A stretch of DNA of 64,000 bases, from assembly GCF_001701025.1 (NCBI RefSeq), contig NZ_CP016793.1, positions 9,734,001 through 9,798,000 of the forward strand, written 5' to 3'. The position numbers were made by a program, and so were the translations under genes. Below are positions 52,668-62,200 of the stretch, one piece after another. How positions within the stretch are numbered: the first letter of the stretch is position 1; every line of letters starts with the position of its first letter. Source of the stretch: Lentzea guizhouensis (GTDB lineage: Bacteria; Actinomycetota; Actinomycetes; Mycobacteriales; Pseudonocardiaceae). The notes under the pieces were generated by a model. The model had not been told where the DNA came from and made no database searches. It saw only the letters and a program-made list of their open reading frames with translations.

Positions 52668-54059
52668 ATGACGAGAACGCCGACCTACCCGCGCACCCTC
52701 ACCCGCACGGACGGCGCCACCCTGTCGGTGGTCTACATCGCCGTGCTGGTGCTGGTGCCGTCCCGGCTGGTGCTCGCCGGCATCCCGCTCGACATCCGCC
52801 CGTCCATGCTGCTGGGCTTCGGCCTCGGCATGTGCTGGCTGTGCGCGCAGATGGTCGACAACCTCGGCATGGCCAAGGGCCGCAGCGGCGTCCGCACCGC
52901 GATCTTCCTCTTCGCGTCGTCGCAGATCGCCACCTACGGGTACGTGACGCTGCGGCACATGCCGTACGAGGAGCTGAAGTCGGCCGACCTGAGCTTCGTC
53001 ACGATCGTCTCGCTGATGGCGGCGGGCCTGCTGATCATCGACGGCGTCCGCACCCTCGACCGCCTCGACAAGGTGCTGAAGTTCGTGGTGATCGCCTGCA
53101 CGGTCATGGCGGTCATCGGCATGACGCAGTTCTTCACCGGCTTCGACCTCACCAAGTACATGGCGATGGTGCCGGGCCTGCGCTCGGTCGGCACCGGTGA
53201 AGCAGTGCTCGCCCGCGCCGCATTCCGCCGTCCCGGTGGCACGGCCGGGCACCCCATCGAGTTCGGCGTGGTGTGCGGTCTCGCGGTGCCGCTGGCCGCG
53301 CACTACGCGTTCCGCGCCAGCAAGCGCAAGCAGCCCAGCCGCCGCTGGTGGTTCTGCGTGCTGATGCTCGCGATGGGCGCCGTGGTGTCGCTGTCGCGCT
53401 CGGCGATCCTGGGCCTGCTGGTCGCCGGGATCATCCTGCTGCCGACGTGGCCCGCGAAGCAGCAGCTGCGCACGATCATCGCGGCGCTGGGCTTCCTGGT
53501 GGTGCTGCGCGCGTTCGTCCCAGGGCTCGTGGGCACGTTGCTGAGCCTGTTCCGCAACATCTCCAACGACCCGAGCATCCAGGGCCGCACCGACGACTAC
53601 GCGAGCACCGAGGCGACGATCGAGCAGAACCTGTGGCTGGGCCGCGGGTTCGGCACCTACCTGCCGACGCGGTACGGGCCGATCGACAACCAGTACCTCG
53701 GGTCGCTGGTGGAGAACGGGGTCGTCGGGATGCTGGCGTTCCTGTTCCTGTTCCTCGCCGGCATCTACGCGGCCGCGGCGGCCCGGCGGATGAGCACGGA
53801 CCCGCACGTGCGGGACCTGTGCCAGTCGTTGCTCGCCTGCATCGCGATGCTCGGGGTGTCCAGCGCCACGTACGACACGTTCGCGTTCAAGATCGCGAGC
53901 GGGCTGATGTTCGTGCTGATCGGGTGTGCCGGGGCGTTGCTGAGGATGCAGAAGGCCGCCGCGGCGACGATGGTGGCTCCGCCGGTGTTCCCGAGCGCTC
54001 CCGTGCCGCACACGACGACGTCCCCTGCACCGGTGGTGCGGGAGGGGACGTCGTCGTGA
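52668..54059 (+). CDS. O-antigen ligase/Wzy-polymerase family membrane protein
   Basis: A 463-residue protein with about 12 membrane helices. The conserved outer loop region contains RRPGGTAGHPIEFGVVCG near residue 183 and the late SLSRSAILGLLVAG and WLGRGFGTYLPTRYGPIDNQYLGSLVENGVVGM (in pieces near 305-345), where the Arg-rich and H/D residues of Wzy or WaaL lie. It would polymerise repeat units or join the finished chain to its carrier on the outer face. Start ATG 52668 sits right after the Wzz-like stop. Confidence 0.85.
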   Translation: MTRTPTYPRTLTRTDGATLSVVYIAVLVLVPSRLVLAGIPLDIRPSMLLGFGLGMCWLCAQMVDNLGMAKGRSGVRTAIFLFASSQIATYGYVTLRHMPYEELKSADLSFVTIVSLMAAGLLIIDGVRTLDRLDKVLKFVVIACTVMAVIGMTQFFTGFDLTKYMAMVPGLRSVGTGEAVLARAAFRRPGGTAGHPIEFGVVCGLAVPLAAHYAFRASKRKQPSRRWWFCVLMLAMGAVVSLSRSAILGLLVAGIILLPTWPAKQQLRTIIAALGFLVVLRAFVPGLVGTLLSLFRNISNDPSIQGRTDDYASTEATIEQNLWLGRGFGTYLPTRYGPIDNQYLGSLVENGVVGMLAFLFLFLAGIYAAAAARRMSTDPHVRDLCQSLLACIAMLGVSSATYDTFAFKIASGLMFVLIGCAGALLRMQKAAAATMVAPPVFPSAPVPHTTTSPAPVVREGTSS

Positions 54060-54094
54060 ACGCTGCCGCGGTGGCCGCGGAACCGCCGGGGGCG

Positions 54095-55099
54095 TCAGCC
54101 CTTGACGGCCGCGCCGTCCTCGTAGGTGTTGTTCACCCACTCGACCTGGCCGTCGAGCCTGGCCGGGCCGTAGACGTGGCTCCTGGTGAAGACGTTGTCG
54201 CGGATGACCCGGTTGGTGCCCTTGGGGTCGAGGTAGATCGTGTAGTTGCCGCCGTTGAGGAAGTTGTTCTCGATCAGGATGTTCGACGGGGAGCCGAACT
54301 CGCCGCCGACGAGGATCGCCGACGTCTGGTTGTTCGGGTTCTCGATCTTGCTGTGCCGGATGGTGATGTTGGAGCCACCGGTGATCTGGACGCCGTCGTT
54401 GTGGTCGCCGGGGCCCTTGCTCAGGTCGTGGATCCAGGAGTCGATCAGGCTCGCGTTGCGTTCCATCTTGACGCCGTCGGAGCAGCCGCTCACGTTGATG
54501 CGGACCGAGGTGACGTCCTCGAAGCCGACGCCGTACTCGCACGCGTCCGAACCCACGATCTCGACGTCCTGCAGGGTGAGCCTGGCGTTCTTGTCGACCA
54601 GGTAGACGCCCCACTGACCGGTCGCCTTGACCTGGCTGCGGGTGATCTTGACGTCGTCGGCGGTCACGCGGACCGAGCACGGGATCTGCTTGCCGTCGAC
54701 GACCGTGCCGGGCTTGTCGATCAGGTACTCGCCGCCCTTGCAGGCGAGTGCGGCGAGCTTGACGCCGGTGTGCGCCCAGCCGGTGTTGTTCGGGCCCGGC
54801 CAGCCACCCGCGACCGGTGGCGTGGGGGTCGACGGGGGCTTGGGCTTGGTGGTGGTCGGCAGCGGCGGCGCGACCGACGACGAGGTGCTGCTGGGGGCGG
54901 CGCTGCTGGAACTGGCCGGGGCCGACGACGACGTCTCGGTGGACGTCGGTACCGCACTGGTGGGATCGCCCTCCTTCGCGTCCGCTCCGGACTTGCAGCC
55001 GGCCAGCGCCAGCGCGGCCGCGATCAGCAGAACAACGGAGAACCGTGCCGGCCGACCATTGTTCCCACTGGTCACAGCCCTATCACGGGCAGTTCTCAT
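54095..55099 (-). CDS. Lipoprotein with right-handed parallel beta-helix
   Basis: A 334-residue lipoprotein. The signal ends in the lipobox LALAGC near residue 34. A Ser/Thr/Pro-rich linker (about 40-90) precedes a repeat domain whose strands follow a beta-helix pattern: DVKITRSQV, RLTLQDVEIVG, SNITIRHSKIEN, SNILIENNFLNGG, NRVIRDNVF. Such domains bind or cleave acidic polysaccharide. No lyase catalytic residues can be assigned. It lies convergent to the polymerase gene and divergent from the flippase, so it is probably part of the exopolysaccharide export or processing set. Confidence 0.8.
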   Translation of the reverse strand: MRTARDRAVTSGNNGRPARFSVVLLIAAALALAGCKSGADAKEGDPTSAVPTSTETSSSAPASSSSAAPSSTSSSVAPPLPTTTKPKPPSTPTPPVAGGWPGPNNTGWAHTGVKLAALACKGGEYLIDKPGTVVDGKQIPCSVRVTADDVKITRSQVKATGQWGVYLVDKNARLTLQDVEIVGSDACEYGVGFEDVTSVRINVSGCSDGVKMERNASLIDSWIHDLSKGPGDHNDGVQITGGSNITIRHSKIENPNNQTSAILVGGEFGSPSNILIENNFLNGGNYTIYLDPKGTNRVIRDNVFTRSHVYGPARLDGQVEWVNNTYEDGAAVKG

Positions 55100-55287
55100 G
55101 AAGAAATCCTTCGTGTGATCATTGTGCAGTACACGGCGGACACCGACCAATGTCACTCACGTCCGTCCAACCGCGACCTCGCGGCAGCACGGCACTTCTT
55201 ACCCCATGGCTCGGCGGTTGCCAAACCCCCGCAACGAATTTGGCGAGCCATAGAAAAAATTGATCGACCGGCCCGCGGGGAGAGGTC

Positions 55288-56751
55288 ATGACCGGCGAAG
55301 ACCCGACCACCACCATAAAAGACGCCGACCACCTGCCGAAATCCACACCGAGCGGAAAGATCCGCCGGGCGCTCGGGTTGAGCTTCTTGAACACGGTGTT
55401 CGGCAAAATTGGAACGCTGCTCACAGGAATCCTCCTGGCGCGGGTTCTGGTGCCGGAGGACTTCGGTGTCTTCGCGGTCGCGCTGGTGGCTCTCGGTGCT
55501 CTGCTCGCGATCAACGAGCTCGGTGTCAGCCTCGCACTGGTGCGCTGGCCCGGCGACCCGAGACAGATCGCGCCGACCGTCACGACGATCTCCATCGCGT
55601 CGAGCGGCCTGCTCTACGCGCTGTGCTGGTTCGCCGCGCCCGCGTTCTCCGAGGCGCTCGGCGCGCCCGACGCGACCGGGGTCGTGCGGCTGCTGTGCCT
55701 GTCGGTGTTGATCGACGGCGCCACGGCGGCGGCCGCGCAGTTCACCAACCGCGAGTTCCGCCAGGGCACCCGGCTCGTGGTCGACATGTCGAACCTGGTG
55801 CTCACGACCGGTGTGACCGTCGCGCTGGCGCTGGCCGACCACGGGGCGTGGAGCCTCGCGTGGGGCCGGCTGGTCGGCAACGCGCTGTCGGCGATCCTGC
55901 TGTTCCGGCTCGTCGCGCTGTGGCCGCGGCCCGGTTTCGACCGGAAGCAGGCGCGCGAGCTGATGGCGTTCGGCCTGCCGCTGGCCGGGGCGAGCCTGCT
56001 GGTGTTCGCGATGCTGAACGTGCACTTCGTCATCACCGGCTCGCTGCTCGGGGCGGTGGCGCTGGGCCTGTACCTGCAGGCGTTCAACCTGTCGAGCTGG
56101 CCGGTCAACATGTTCTCGGTGGTGATCCGCCGGGTGTCGCTCGCCGCGTTCGCCCGCGTGCAGGACGACCGGGAGCAGCGCGAGGCCCTGCTGGCCCGCT
56201 TCACCACGTTGCTGATGGCCAGCGCGCTGCCGGTGTGCGCGCTCCTCGGCCTGCTGGCGTTGCCCACGGTGACGACGCTCTACGGCCACAACTGGGCCGG
56301 GTCCGCGGCCGCGCTGCAGTTCCTGGTGGTGCTCGGGGTCGTGCGGGTGGTCACCGAGCTCGCCTACGACTACCTGGTCGCCCTGGGCCTGCCGAGCCGC
56401 ACGATGTGGCTGCAGGCGGGGTGGCTGGTCGTGCTGGTGGCGTTGCTGCCGTTCGGAGCGATGTGGGACGGCATCCGCGGGGTGTCGGCGATGCACGCGC
56501 TGATCGCGGTGGTCCTGGTCCTGCCGGCCTACACGATCGCCGTGACCCGCACGGGCGTGCGCCTGCGCGTGCTGCTCGCGGCGATCGCCCGCCCGGTGGT
56601 CGGCTGCGCTCTGATGACCGCCGTGGTCCTCGCCGTCCGCTGGCTCACCGACCCGTCGGCGATCCAGCTCCTCCTCGGCGCCACCCTGGGCGGCGCCGTC
56701 TACCTGGCCACCGTCTGGCCCCTCCGCCACCTCGTCAAACACCTCGGCTGA
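55288..56751 (+). CDS. Wzx-type polysaccharide flippase
   Basis: A 487-residue membrane protein with about 14 helices, belonging to the MATE/PST flippase group. The N-terminal region GLSFLNTVFGKIGTLLTGILLARVLVPEDFGVFAVAL is diagnostic, as is the FTNREFRQGTRLVVD loop near residue 155. It moves lipid-linked repeat units to the outer leaflet for the Wzy-type polymerase. With the chain-length and polymerase genes it completes a Wzx/Wzy-dependent pathway. Ends just before a strong palindrome. Confidence 0.9.
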   Translation: MTGEDPTTTIKDADHLPKSTPSGKIRRALGLSFLNTVFGKIGTLLTGILLARVLVPEDFGVFAVALVALGALLAINELGVSLALVRWPGDPRQIAPTVTTISIASSGLLYALCWFAAPAFSEALGAPDATGVVRLLCLSVLIDGATAAAAQFTNREFRQGTRLVVDMSNLVLTTGVTVALALADHGAWSLAWGRLVGNALSAILLFRLVALWPRPGFDRKQARELMAFGLPLAGASLLVFAMLNVHFVITGSLLGAVALGLYLQAFNLSSWPVNMFSVVIRRVSLAAFARVQDDREQREALLARFTTLLMASALPVCALLGLLALPTVTTLYGHNWAGSAAALQFLVVLGVVRVVTELAYDYLVALGLPSRTMWLQAGWLVVLVALLPFGAMWDGIRGVSAMHALIAVVLVLPAYTIAVTRTGVRLRVLLAAIARPVVGCALMTAVVLAVRWLTDPSAIQLLLGATLGGAVYLATVWPLRHLVKHLG

Positions 56752-56779
56752 GCGGCATCTGCAAGTACCACCAACTCAT

Positions 56780-56857
56780 GATCAACAGCCCGCTGACCAC
56801 ACCCGGCATGTTCGGCATCCAGCGAACGTGTTGGGTGTGGTCAGCGGCGATTTGATC
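56780..56857. terminator. Large bidirectional hairpin
   Basis: Perfect core arms 56792-56804 (gctgaccacaccc) and 56833-56845 (gggtgtggtcagc), extended outward through ccg/cgg to gatcaa/ttgatc at the edges and inward with near-complementary gcatgttcg/cgaacgtgt. Placed between the flippase and the leftward glycosyltransferase genes, it can stop transcription from both sides. Confidence 0.7.
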
Positions 56858-56883
56858 TTGGGTTGGCAGTACTCGCAGATGCG

Positions 56884-58083
56884 TCAGCGGCGGGCGGTGG
56901 CGGCGGCGTTGGCGTCGTCGACGGCGACGCGGCCGCGGAGGCGGGACAGCTTGCGGCGGACCTTGTAGGTGGCGAGGCCGACGGTGGAGCGCACGACGTC
57001 CAGCAGGTCGGTGCCGGAGAGCCGGGCGGCGATCTCGTACTCCTGTTCCTGGAGTTCGGCGGCGCGGCGCAGGCTGAAGCGGTCGACCACGAGCTTGCGG
57101 CCGAACTCGCCCAGCTCGGCGCGCAGCCCGGGTGACTCGACGAGTCGGCGCAACGAAGCCGTGAGCGATGGGACGCCGTCACCGCCGAAGCCCCACCAGC
57201 CGCCGGACAGGAACCGCGGCAGGCTCTCCCGCGTGACCAGCTCGCTGAAGCCGTCCAGGCCGAGCACCACCAACGGCTTGCCGAACGACAGCGCGCGCAA
57301 CGCCGAACCGCCCATGCCGACCGCGATGTCCGCGGCGGCGTACGCGGGCCGGGGATCGGCGAGCTGACCGGTCAGCACGACCGCACGACGGCCGGCGCGC
57401 GCGTTGGCCTTCTCCGCGCGCTCGGCGATCTCCTCGCGGGCCGGACCGTCGCCGACGATGACCAGCTGGGCGTCGTCGAGCTCGGCCACCGCGTCACACG
57501 CGGCGAGCAGACCCGGCAGCTTCAGGTCGGCCACGAGCCGCGACACCGCGACGACCAGCGGCGCGTCAGTGAGCCCGTGCCGGGCCCGGAACCCTCCGTC
57601 GGACACCTCGGGGCTGTCCCCGTCGGTGTCGACCGGCGGCTCCAGCAGCGTCACCCGGTGGTGCCCGGCCGCCACGGCCTCCTGGCGGATCTGCTCGGTG
57701 CCGACGATCAACGGGATCGACCGCGGGAAGAACGGCACGACCGACATCGACATCACCGTCGCGATCGGCGCGGCCGTGCGCCGGATGCCCACGCCGTACA
57801 ACGCCTCGAACGCCGGCGGCCACTCGTAGCCGTGCACGACGTCGATGCCGCGCGAACGCACCAGCCGGCTGACCGCCGACACCACCCGGCGGTCGGGGCG
57901 CTTGCGCCGCAACGGGATCTCGACGTGCTCGAGCCCCTGTTCGGCCACGAGCGGCACCAGCTCCCCCGGTTCGGACAGCACGACCACCTCGTGCCCGCGG
58001 TCGCGCACCGCCGCGGCGAGCTGGATCGCGTTCAGCTGGGAGCCCCCCAGCTCCATGCTGTGGGGGTAGACGACAACCCGCAT
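56884..58083 (-). CDS. Glycosyltransferase family 4 protein
   Basis: A 399-residue GT-B enzyme. N-terminal VVVYPHSMELGGSQLNAIQLAAAVRDRGHEVVVLSE is typical for GT4, and the donor side contains VVAVSRLVADLKLPGLLAACD, LVIVGDGPAREEI and DIAVGMGGSALRALSFGKPLVVLG. Start ATG 58083 gives the family N-terminus. It is three bases after the stop of the next upstream gene, so both GT genes form a pair read leftward. Substrates unknown. Confidence 0.88.
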   Translation of the reverse strand: MRVVVYPHSMELGGSQLNAIQLAAAVRDRGHEVVVLSEPGELVPLVAEQGLEHVEIPLRRKRPDRRVVSAVSRLVRSRGIDVVHGYEWPPAFEALYGVGIRRTAAPIATVMSMSVVPFFPRSIPLIVGTEQIRQEAVAAGHHRVTLLEPPVDTDGDSPEVSDGGFRARHGLTDAPLVVAVSRLVADLKLPGLLAACDAVAELDDAQLVIVGDGPAREEIAERAEKANARAGRRAVVLTGQLADPRPAYAAADIAVGMGGSALRALSFGKPLVVLGLDGFSELVTRESLPRFLSGGWWGFGGDGVPSLTASLRRLVESPGLRAELGEFGRKLVVDRFSLRRAAELQEQEYEIAARLSGTDLLDVVRSTVGLATYKVRRKLSRLRGRVAVDDANAAATARR

Positions 58084-58085
58084 CT

Positions 58086-59243
58086 TCACCTCTGGTGAGA
58101 GTTCTCCACCACGTGCAGGCCGATGGCCTCCGCCACCACCGCCGCACGGGCCTGCCACGAGTGCTGCTCGGCGAAACCCCGCCGGCGCACAGGATCCTGC
58201 GGGGCCCTGACCACGGCCAGCACCGCGCGGGCGAACTCGGCGGGATCCTCGACCGCCACGACGTCGTCCGACTCCCGCGCGAGCCGGAGGGTCGCGGGCA
58301 GCTCACTGCCGACGACCGCACGTCCGGCGGCGAGGTACTCCAGGGTCTTCAACGGGAACGAGGCGCGGTTGAACGCCGTGTCCGCGTACGGGGTGAGCCC
58401 GACGTCCATGCGCCGCAACCACTTCGGCAGCTCGCTGAACGGAACCGCACCCGGATGGTGGACGTTGGGGCGGGCGACGAGCGCCGGGAACCGCTCGGGT
58501 TCCCAGGCAGGGTCACGCGGACCGACCAGCAGCAGCCCGATCCCGGTGTCCGCCACCGCTTCCAGGTACCGGATGTCGATCCGGTCGGTCAGCTGGCCGA
58601 CCACGCCGGCGACCTCGGCGGGAAACCCGTCCGGCAACGGCGCCGGTTCCACGTCCTCGATGCAGCGGTAGGCCGCCGTGTCGCACCCGTTCGGCACCAC
58701 CACGGGATCCACGCCGTGCTCCCGCCACCGCGCGGCCAGCTCCGGCGTCACCGCGAGCACCACGTCCGTGCGGGCCAGCGCGGCCTTCTCCTCGGCGCGC
58801 AGCCGGGAGGCGTCCAGGTTCATCAACGCGGCACCGGAGACCCAGTCGTCGGTGCCGTACAGCACATTCAGCGCGTCCCAGCGGCCGAGCACGTCGTCGA
58901 ACGAGCACGCGATGACGGCGACCGGCTGGCGCGGCAGGTACCTGCGGACCTGGGCCCGCACCAGCGGCCAGGTGGTCGCGCGGATGCCGGGCCTGGTGAG
59001 GCCCGGCAGCGCGACGGGGGTCAGGCGCGTGACGCCGGGGAGCGCCTCACGCACCGAGGGACGCCACGACCGGCGGGTGCTGCCGATGCCCCGGTACCGC
59101 TGGGGCGTCACGGGCGAGACCGGCGGGTCCACCCACAGCACGTCCGCGTAGGCCGTGAGAGCTTCGGTGAGCTGGCGTTCGGAGCCCCGAACGCCGTCCC
59201 ACGTCACTCCCGAGAACAGCACGACCAGCGGTCGTGGCGTCAC
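58086..59243 (-). CDS. Glycosyltransferase family 4 protein
   Basis: A 385-residue GT-B enzyme. Begins VVLFSGVTWDGVRGSERQLTEAL; the donor domain shows VVPNGCDTAAY, GVVGQLTDRIDIRYLEAVAD, LLLVGPRDPAWEPERF, GLTPYADTAFNRASFPLKTLEYLAAGRAVVGSELPA (in two parts). The K-x-x-E-Y-x-A pattern instead of the strict E-x7-E occurs in several actinomycete exopolysaccharide GT4s. Translated with the following glycosyltransferase. Confidence 0.88.
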   Translation of the reverse strand: MTPRPLVVLFSGVTWDGVRGSERQLTEALTAYADVLWVDPPVSPVTPQRYRGIGSTRRSWRPSVREALPGVTRLTPVALPGLTRPGIRATTWPLVRAQVRRYLPRQPVAVIACSFDDVLGRWDALNVLYGTDDWVSGAALMNLDASRLRAEEKAALARTDVVLAVTPELAARWREHGVDPVVVPNGCDTAAYRCIEDVEPAPLPDGFPAEVAGVVGQLTDRIDIRYLEAVADTGIGLLLVGPRDPAWEPERFPALVARPNVHHPGAVPFSELPKWLRRMDVGLTPYADTAFNRASFPLKTLEYLAAGRAVVGSELPATLRLARESDDVVAVEDPAEFARAVLAVVRAPQDPVRRRGFAEQHSWQARAAVVAEAIGLHVVENSHQR

Positions 59244-59260
59244 TCAGATCAACTCCTGTG

Positions 59261-62200
59261 TCAGCTTCCCGGGGTGAACACGACGTCCACCCAGTAGTTC
59301 GCACCGCCGAAGGTGTCGCCGGGGAAGCCGGAGCCGCCGCGGAACACACCGTTCGGAGATGCTGCCGCAGCCAGCGGCGGACTGCTGACCGCCGACCGGT
59401 TGAAGTACCCGGCGTCGGCCGAGTAGCGGCCCGTGGTCGTCGTGTACGAGGCCACGTACGTCTGGCCGGCGGTGATCGGCACCGGGGTGTCGAACACGAG
59501 CGTCTGCCAGCCGGTCGCCGTCTCGTTCACGAACGTGCCCGTCGCGAGGCGCGTGCCGTTCGACGCCCACAGGGAACCGGTGTGGGTGCCGGTGTTGCCC
59601 GCTCCCTTGTAGAACTTGACGCCCGACACGTGGCCGTTGACCGCCGCGGTGAACCGCACGCCCAGCTCGTAGGCGTTGGTGTCGTTGGACGACGTCACCG
59701 CGGGCAACGCGGCGGCGCTGAACAGCGAGCACGGGCAGGTGGCCGTCGAGGTCGTCGTGAACGACCACGTGGCCGGGCCGGTCATGGCGTTGCCGTTGAC
59801 GTCGGAGATCCGCATCTCGGCCGCGTACTGGGTACCCGGCGCGAGCGGCGCATCCGGTGTCCACGTCACGGTCCTGCCGTCACCGGAGATGCTGAACGCA
59901 CCGGAGGTGCCGGCGGCACCGGGGTCCTTGAGCGAGAGCTGCGCGGAGCTCACGTCGACCGGCTCGCTGAACGTCGCCGAGACCGTCGTGTTCAGCGCGA
60001 CACCGGTGGCTCCCGGCGCCGGCGTCCGGCCGGTCACGGTGGGCGGGGTGCTGTCGCCGTTCGCACCGTTGCGCCAGATCACGTCGACCCAGTAGTTGGT
60101 CGAGTTGTAGGTGCTGGTCGGGAACCCGCCGCCGGCGCCGTAGCGGTAGACGCCGTTCGGGCCGTCCGCGCCGGACTTCAACGCGTGCAACGAGTTGTAG
60201 TCGTGGCTGGAGTTGAAGCTGCCGCCGGTCGCGGAGTAGCGGCCGTTCGGGGCGTAGTACGAGACCACGTAGGTGGTGTTCGCCTGCACCTCGACCGGCT
60301 GGGTGAACGTCAGCGTCTGCCAGCCACTCGTCGACTCACCGCTGAAGGTGCCCGTCGCGAGCCGCTGCCCGGACGACGACCACAGCGAGCCGGTGTGCGT
60401 GCCGGAGTTGCCGAAGCCCTTGTAGAACCGGACACCCAGCACCTGGCCACGTCCGTCGAAGCGGACCTTGGTGCCCACCTCGACCGCCGCGGTGTCGCTC
60501 ACCGCGTTGACGGCGGGGGCGGCGAAGTCGTCCCACACCGTGCACGGGCACGTGGCGCCGCGCGGGTTGCCGGTGGTGAACGACCACAGCGTCGGGCTCG
60601 GCGTGTTGCCGGACAGGTCGGTCGCCCTCCCGGACACGTCGTACGTCGTGCCCGGCGCCAGCGGGTTGTTCGGCGTGAAGGTGGCCTTCATGCCGTTGGC
60701 CGCCACCGAGATCGTGCCGGACACACCGCCGTTCGGACCGTTGACCAGGATCTGCGCCGAGCTCGGCGTCACCGGCTCGTCGAAGGTGATGCTGACCGCC
60801 GGGGTGAGCGAGACGCTGCCCTGGTTGTTCAGCGGGTCGGTCGACAGCGTGCCGGGGGCACGGGTGTCCGGACCGGGGTCGAGCGCGAAGATCGGGTCGA
60901 CCCAGTAGTTGGCGTTGCGGTAGCTGTCGGTCGGGAAGCCCGACGACCCGCCGCGGAACACGCCGTTCGGGTTGCCGGAGACACCCTTGGGCGCCGACAG
61001 CGGTTCCAGGCCCACCGCCGAGCTCGTGAAGTAGTCCGCGTCACCGGCGTAGTGGCCGTTGGGCGCGAAGTACGACGCGACGTAGGTGGTGCCGGCCGAG
61101 ATCTGCACGGCGGTCGGGAAGGTCAGCGTCTGCCAGCCGGTCGCCGTCTCGGCGGTGAACGTGCCGGTGGCGAGGCGCGTGCCGGTGGCCGACCACAGCG
61201 AACCGGTGTGCACGCCGGTGTTGCCGGTGCCCTTGTAGAACCGGACACCGCGGACGTAACCGTTCACACTGGACTGGAACTTCACGCCGAGCTCGATGGC
61301 GCCGCCGTCGTTGGTCGACGGCACGGCCGGGGTGGCGTTCTCGGTCCAGATGGTGCACGGGCAGTCGCGGGCGAGCACCGTGACGGCGCGGTTCACCTCT
61401 GCCGACAGGTTCGCCGAGTCGTCGACCGCGCGGACCTTGAGCGTGACGGCGCCGGCGCTGGAGAACGTGTGGGTGTAGCTCCAGGACGCCGTTCCCGCGG
61501 TCCAGTTGGCCGGGTGCCAGGTGCTGCCGTTGTCCACCGAGACCTCGACGCCCGCGACGCGGCCGGACGAGTCGATCACGGTGCCGTTGAAGCTGTAGCC
61601 GGTGCCGACGGTCGGCGAGTTCGTGGTGCCGAACGCGACCGACGGCGGTGCGGTGTCGGTGCTGGCGCTCGCGGCGGTGAGACCGGACTCGATCGTGGTC
61701 GGCTGGACGCCCATGTCGGCCAGCAGGTTCACCGTCGCCTGCTTGATCCGGACGTCCGAGGTCGGCTCGTCGGTGCGGAACGCGTGCTCGTCGTCCAGGC
61801 CCCACGCCCACTGCACGGTGCCGGCGCCGAAGACCAGCGCACCGGACGCGTGCTTGTAGAGCGTCAACGCGTGCGTCTTCGTGCCGCTCGCGTAGCGGTC
61901 ACCGTGGTTCTGCAGGACGTACTGGCCGTCCATCGTGACGGTCGTGCGCGAGAGCTGCGCGACGCCGGCCGGCTGGAAGCCGTTGTCCTCCACCGAGTCC
62001 CACTCGTAGCCCAGGGTGCCGGGCTTGAAGGAGTAGCTGCCGGTCGTCATGGACGCGAGCGGGGTGTGACGCCACAGCCGCATCTTGCCGTACGCGGCGG
62101 GCACGGCCAGCGAGTCGTCGCGGCGGCCGTTGACGGTGAAGATCTGGCCCAGCAGGGCGTTCTCCGGGTTCGCGCCGTTGGGCGAGCTGGTGAACCGCGG

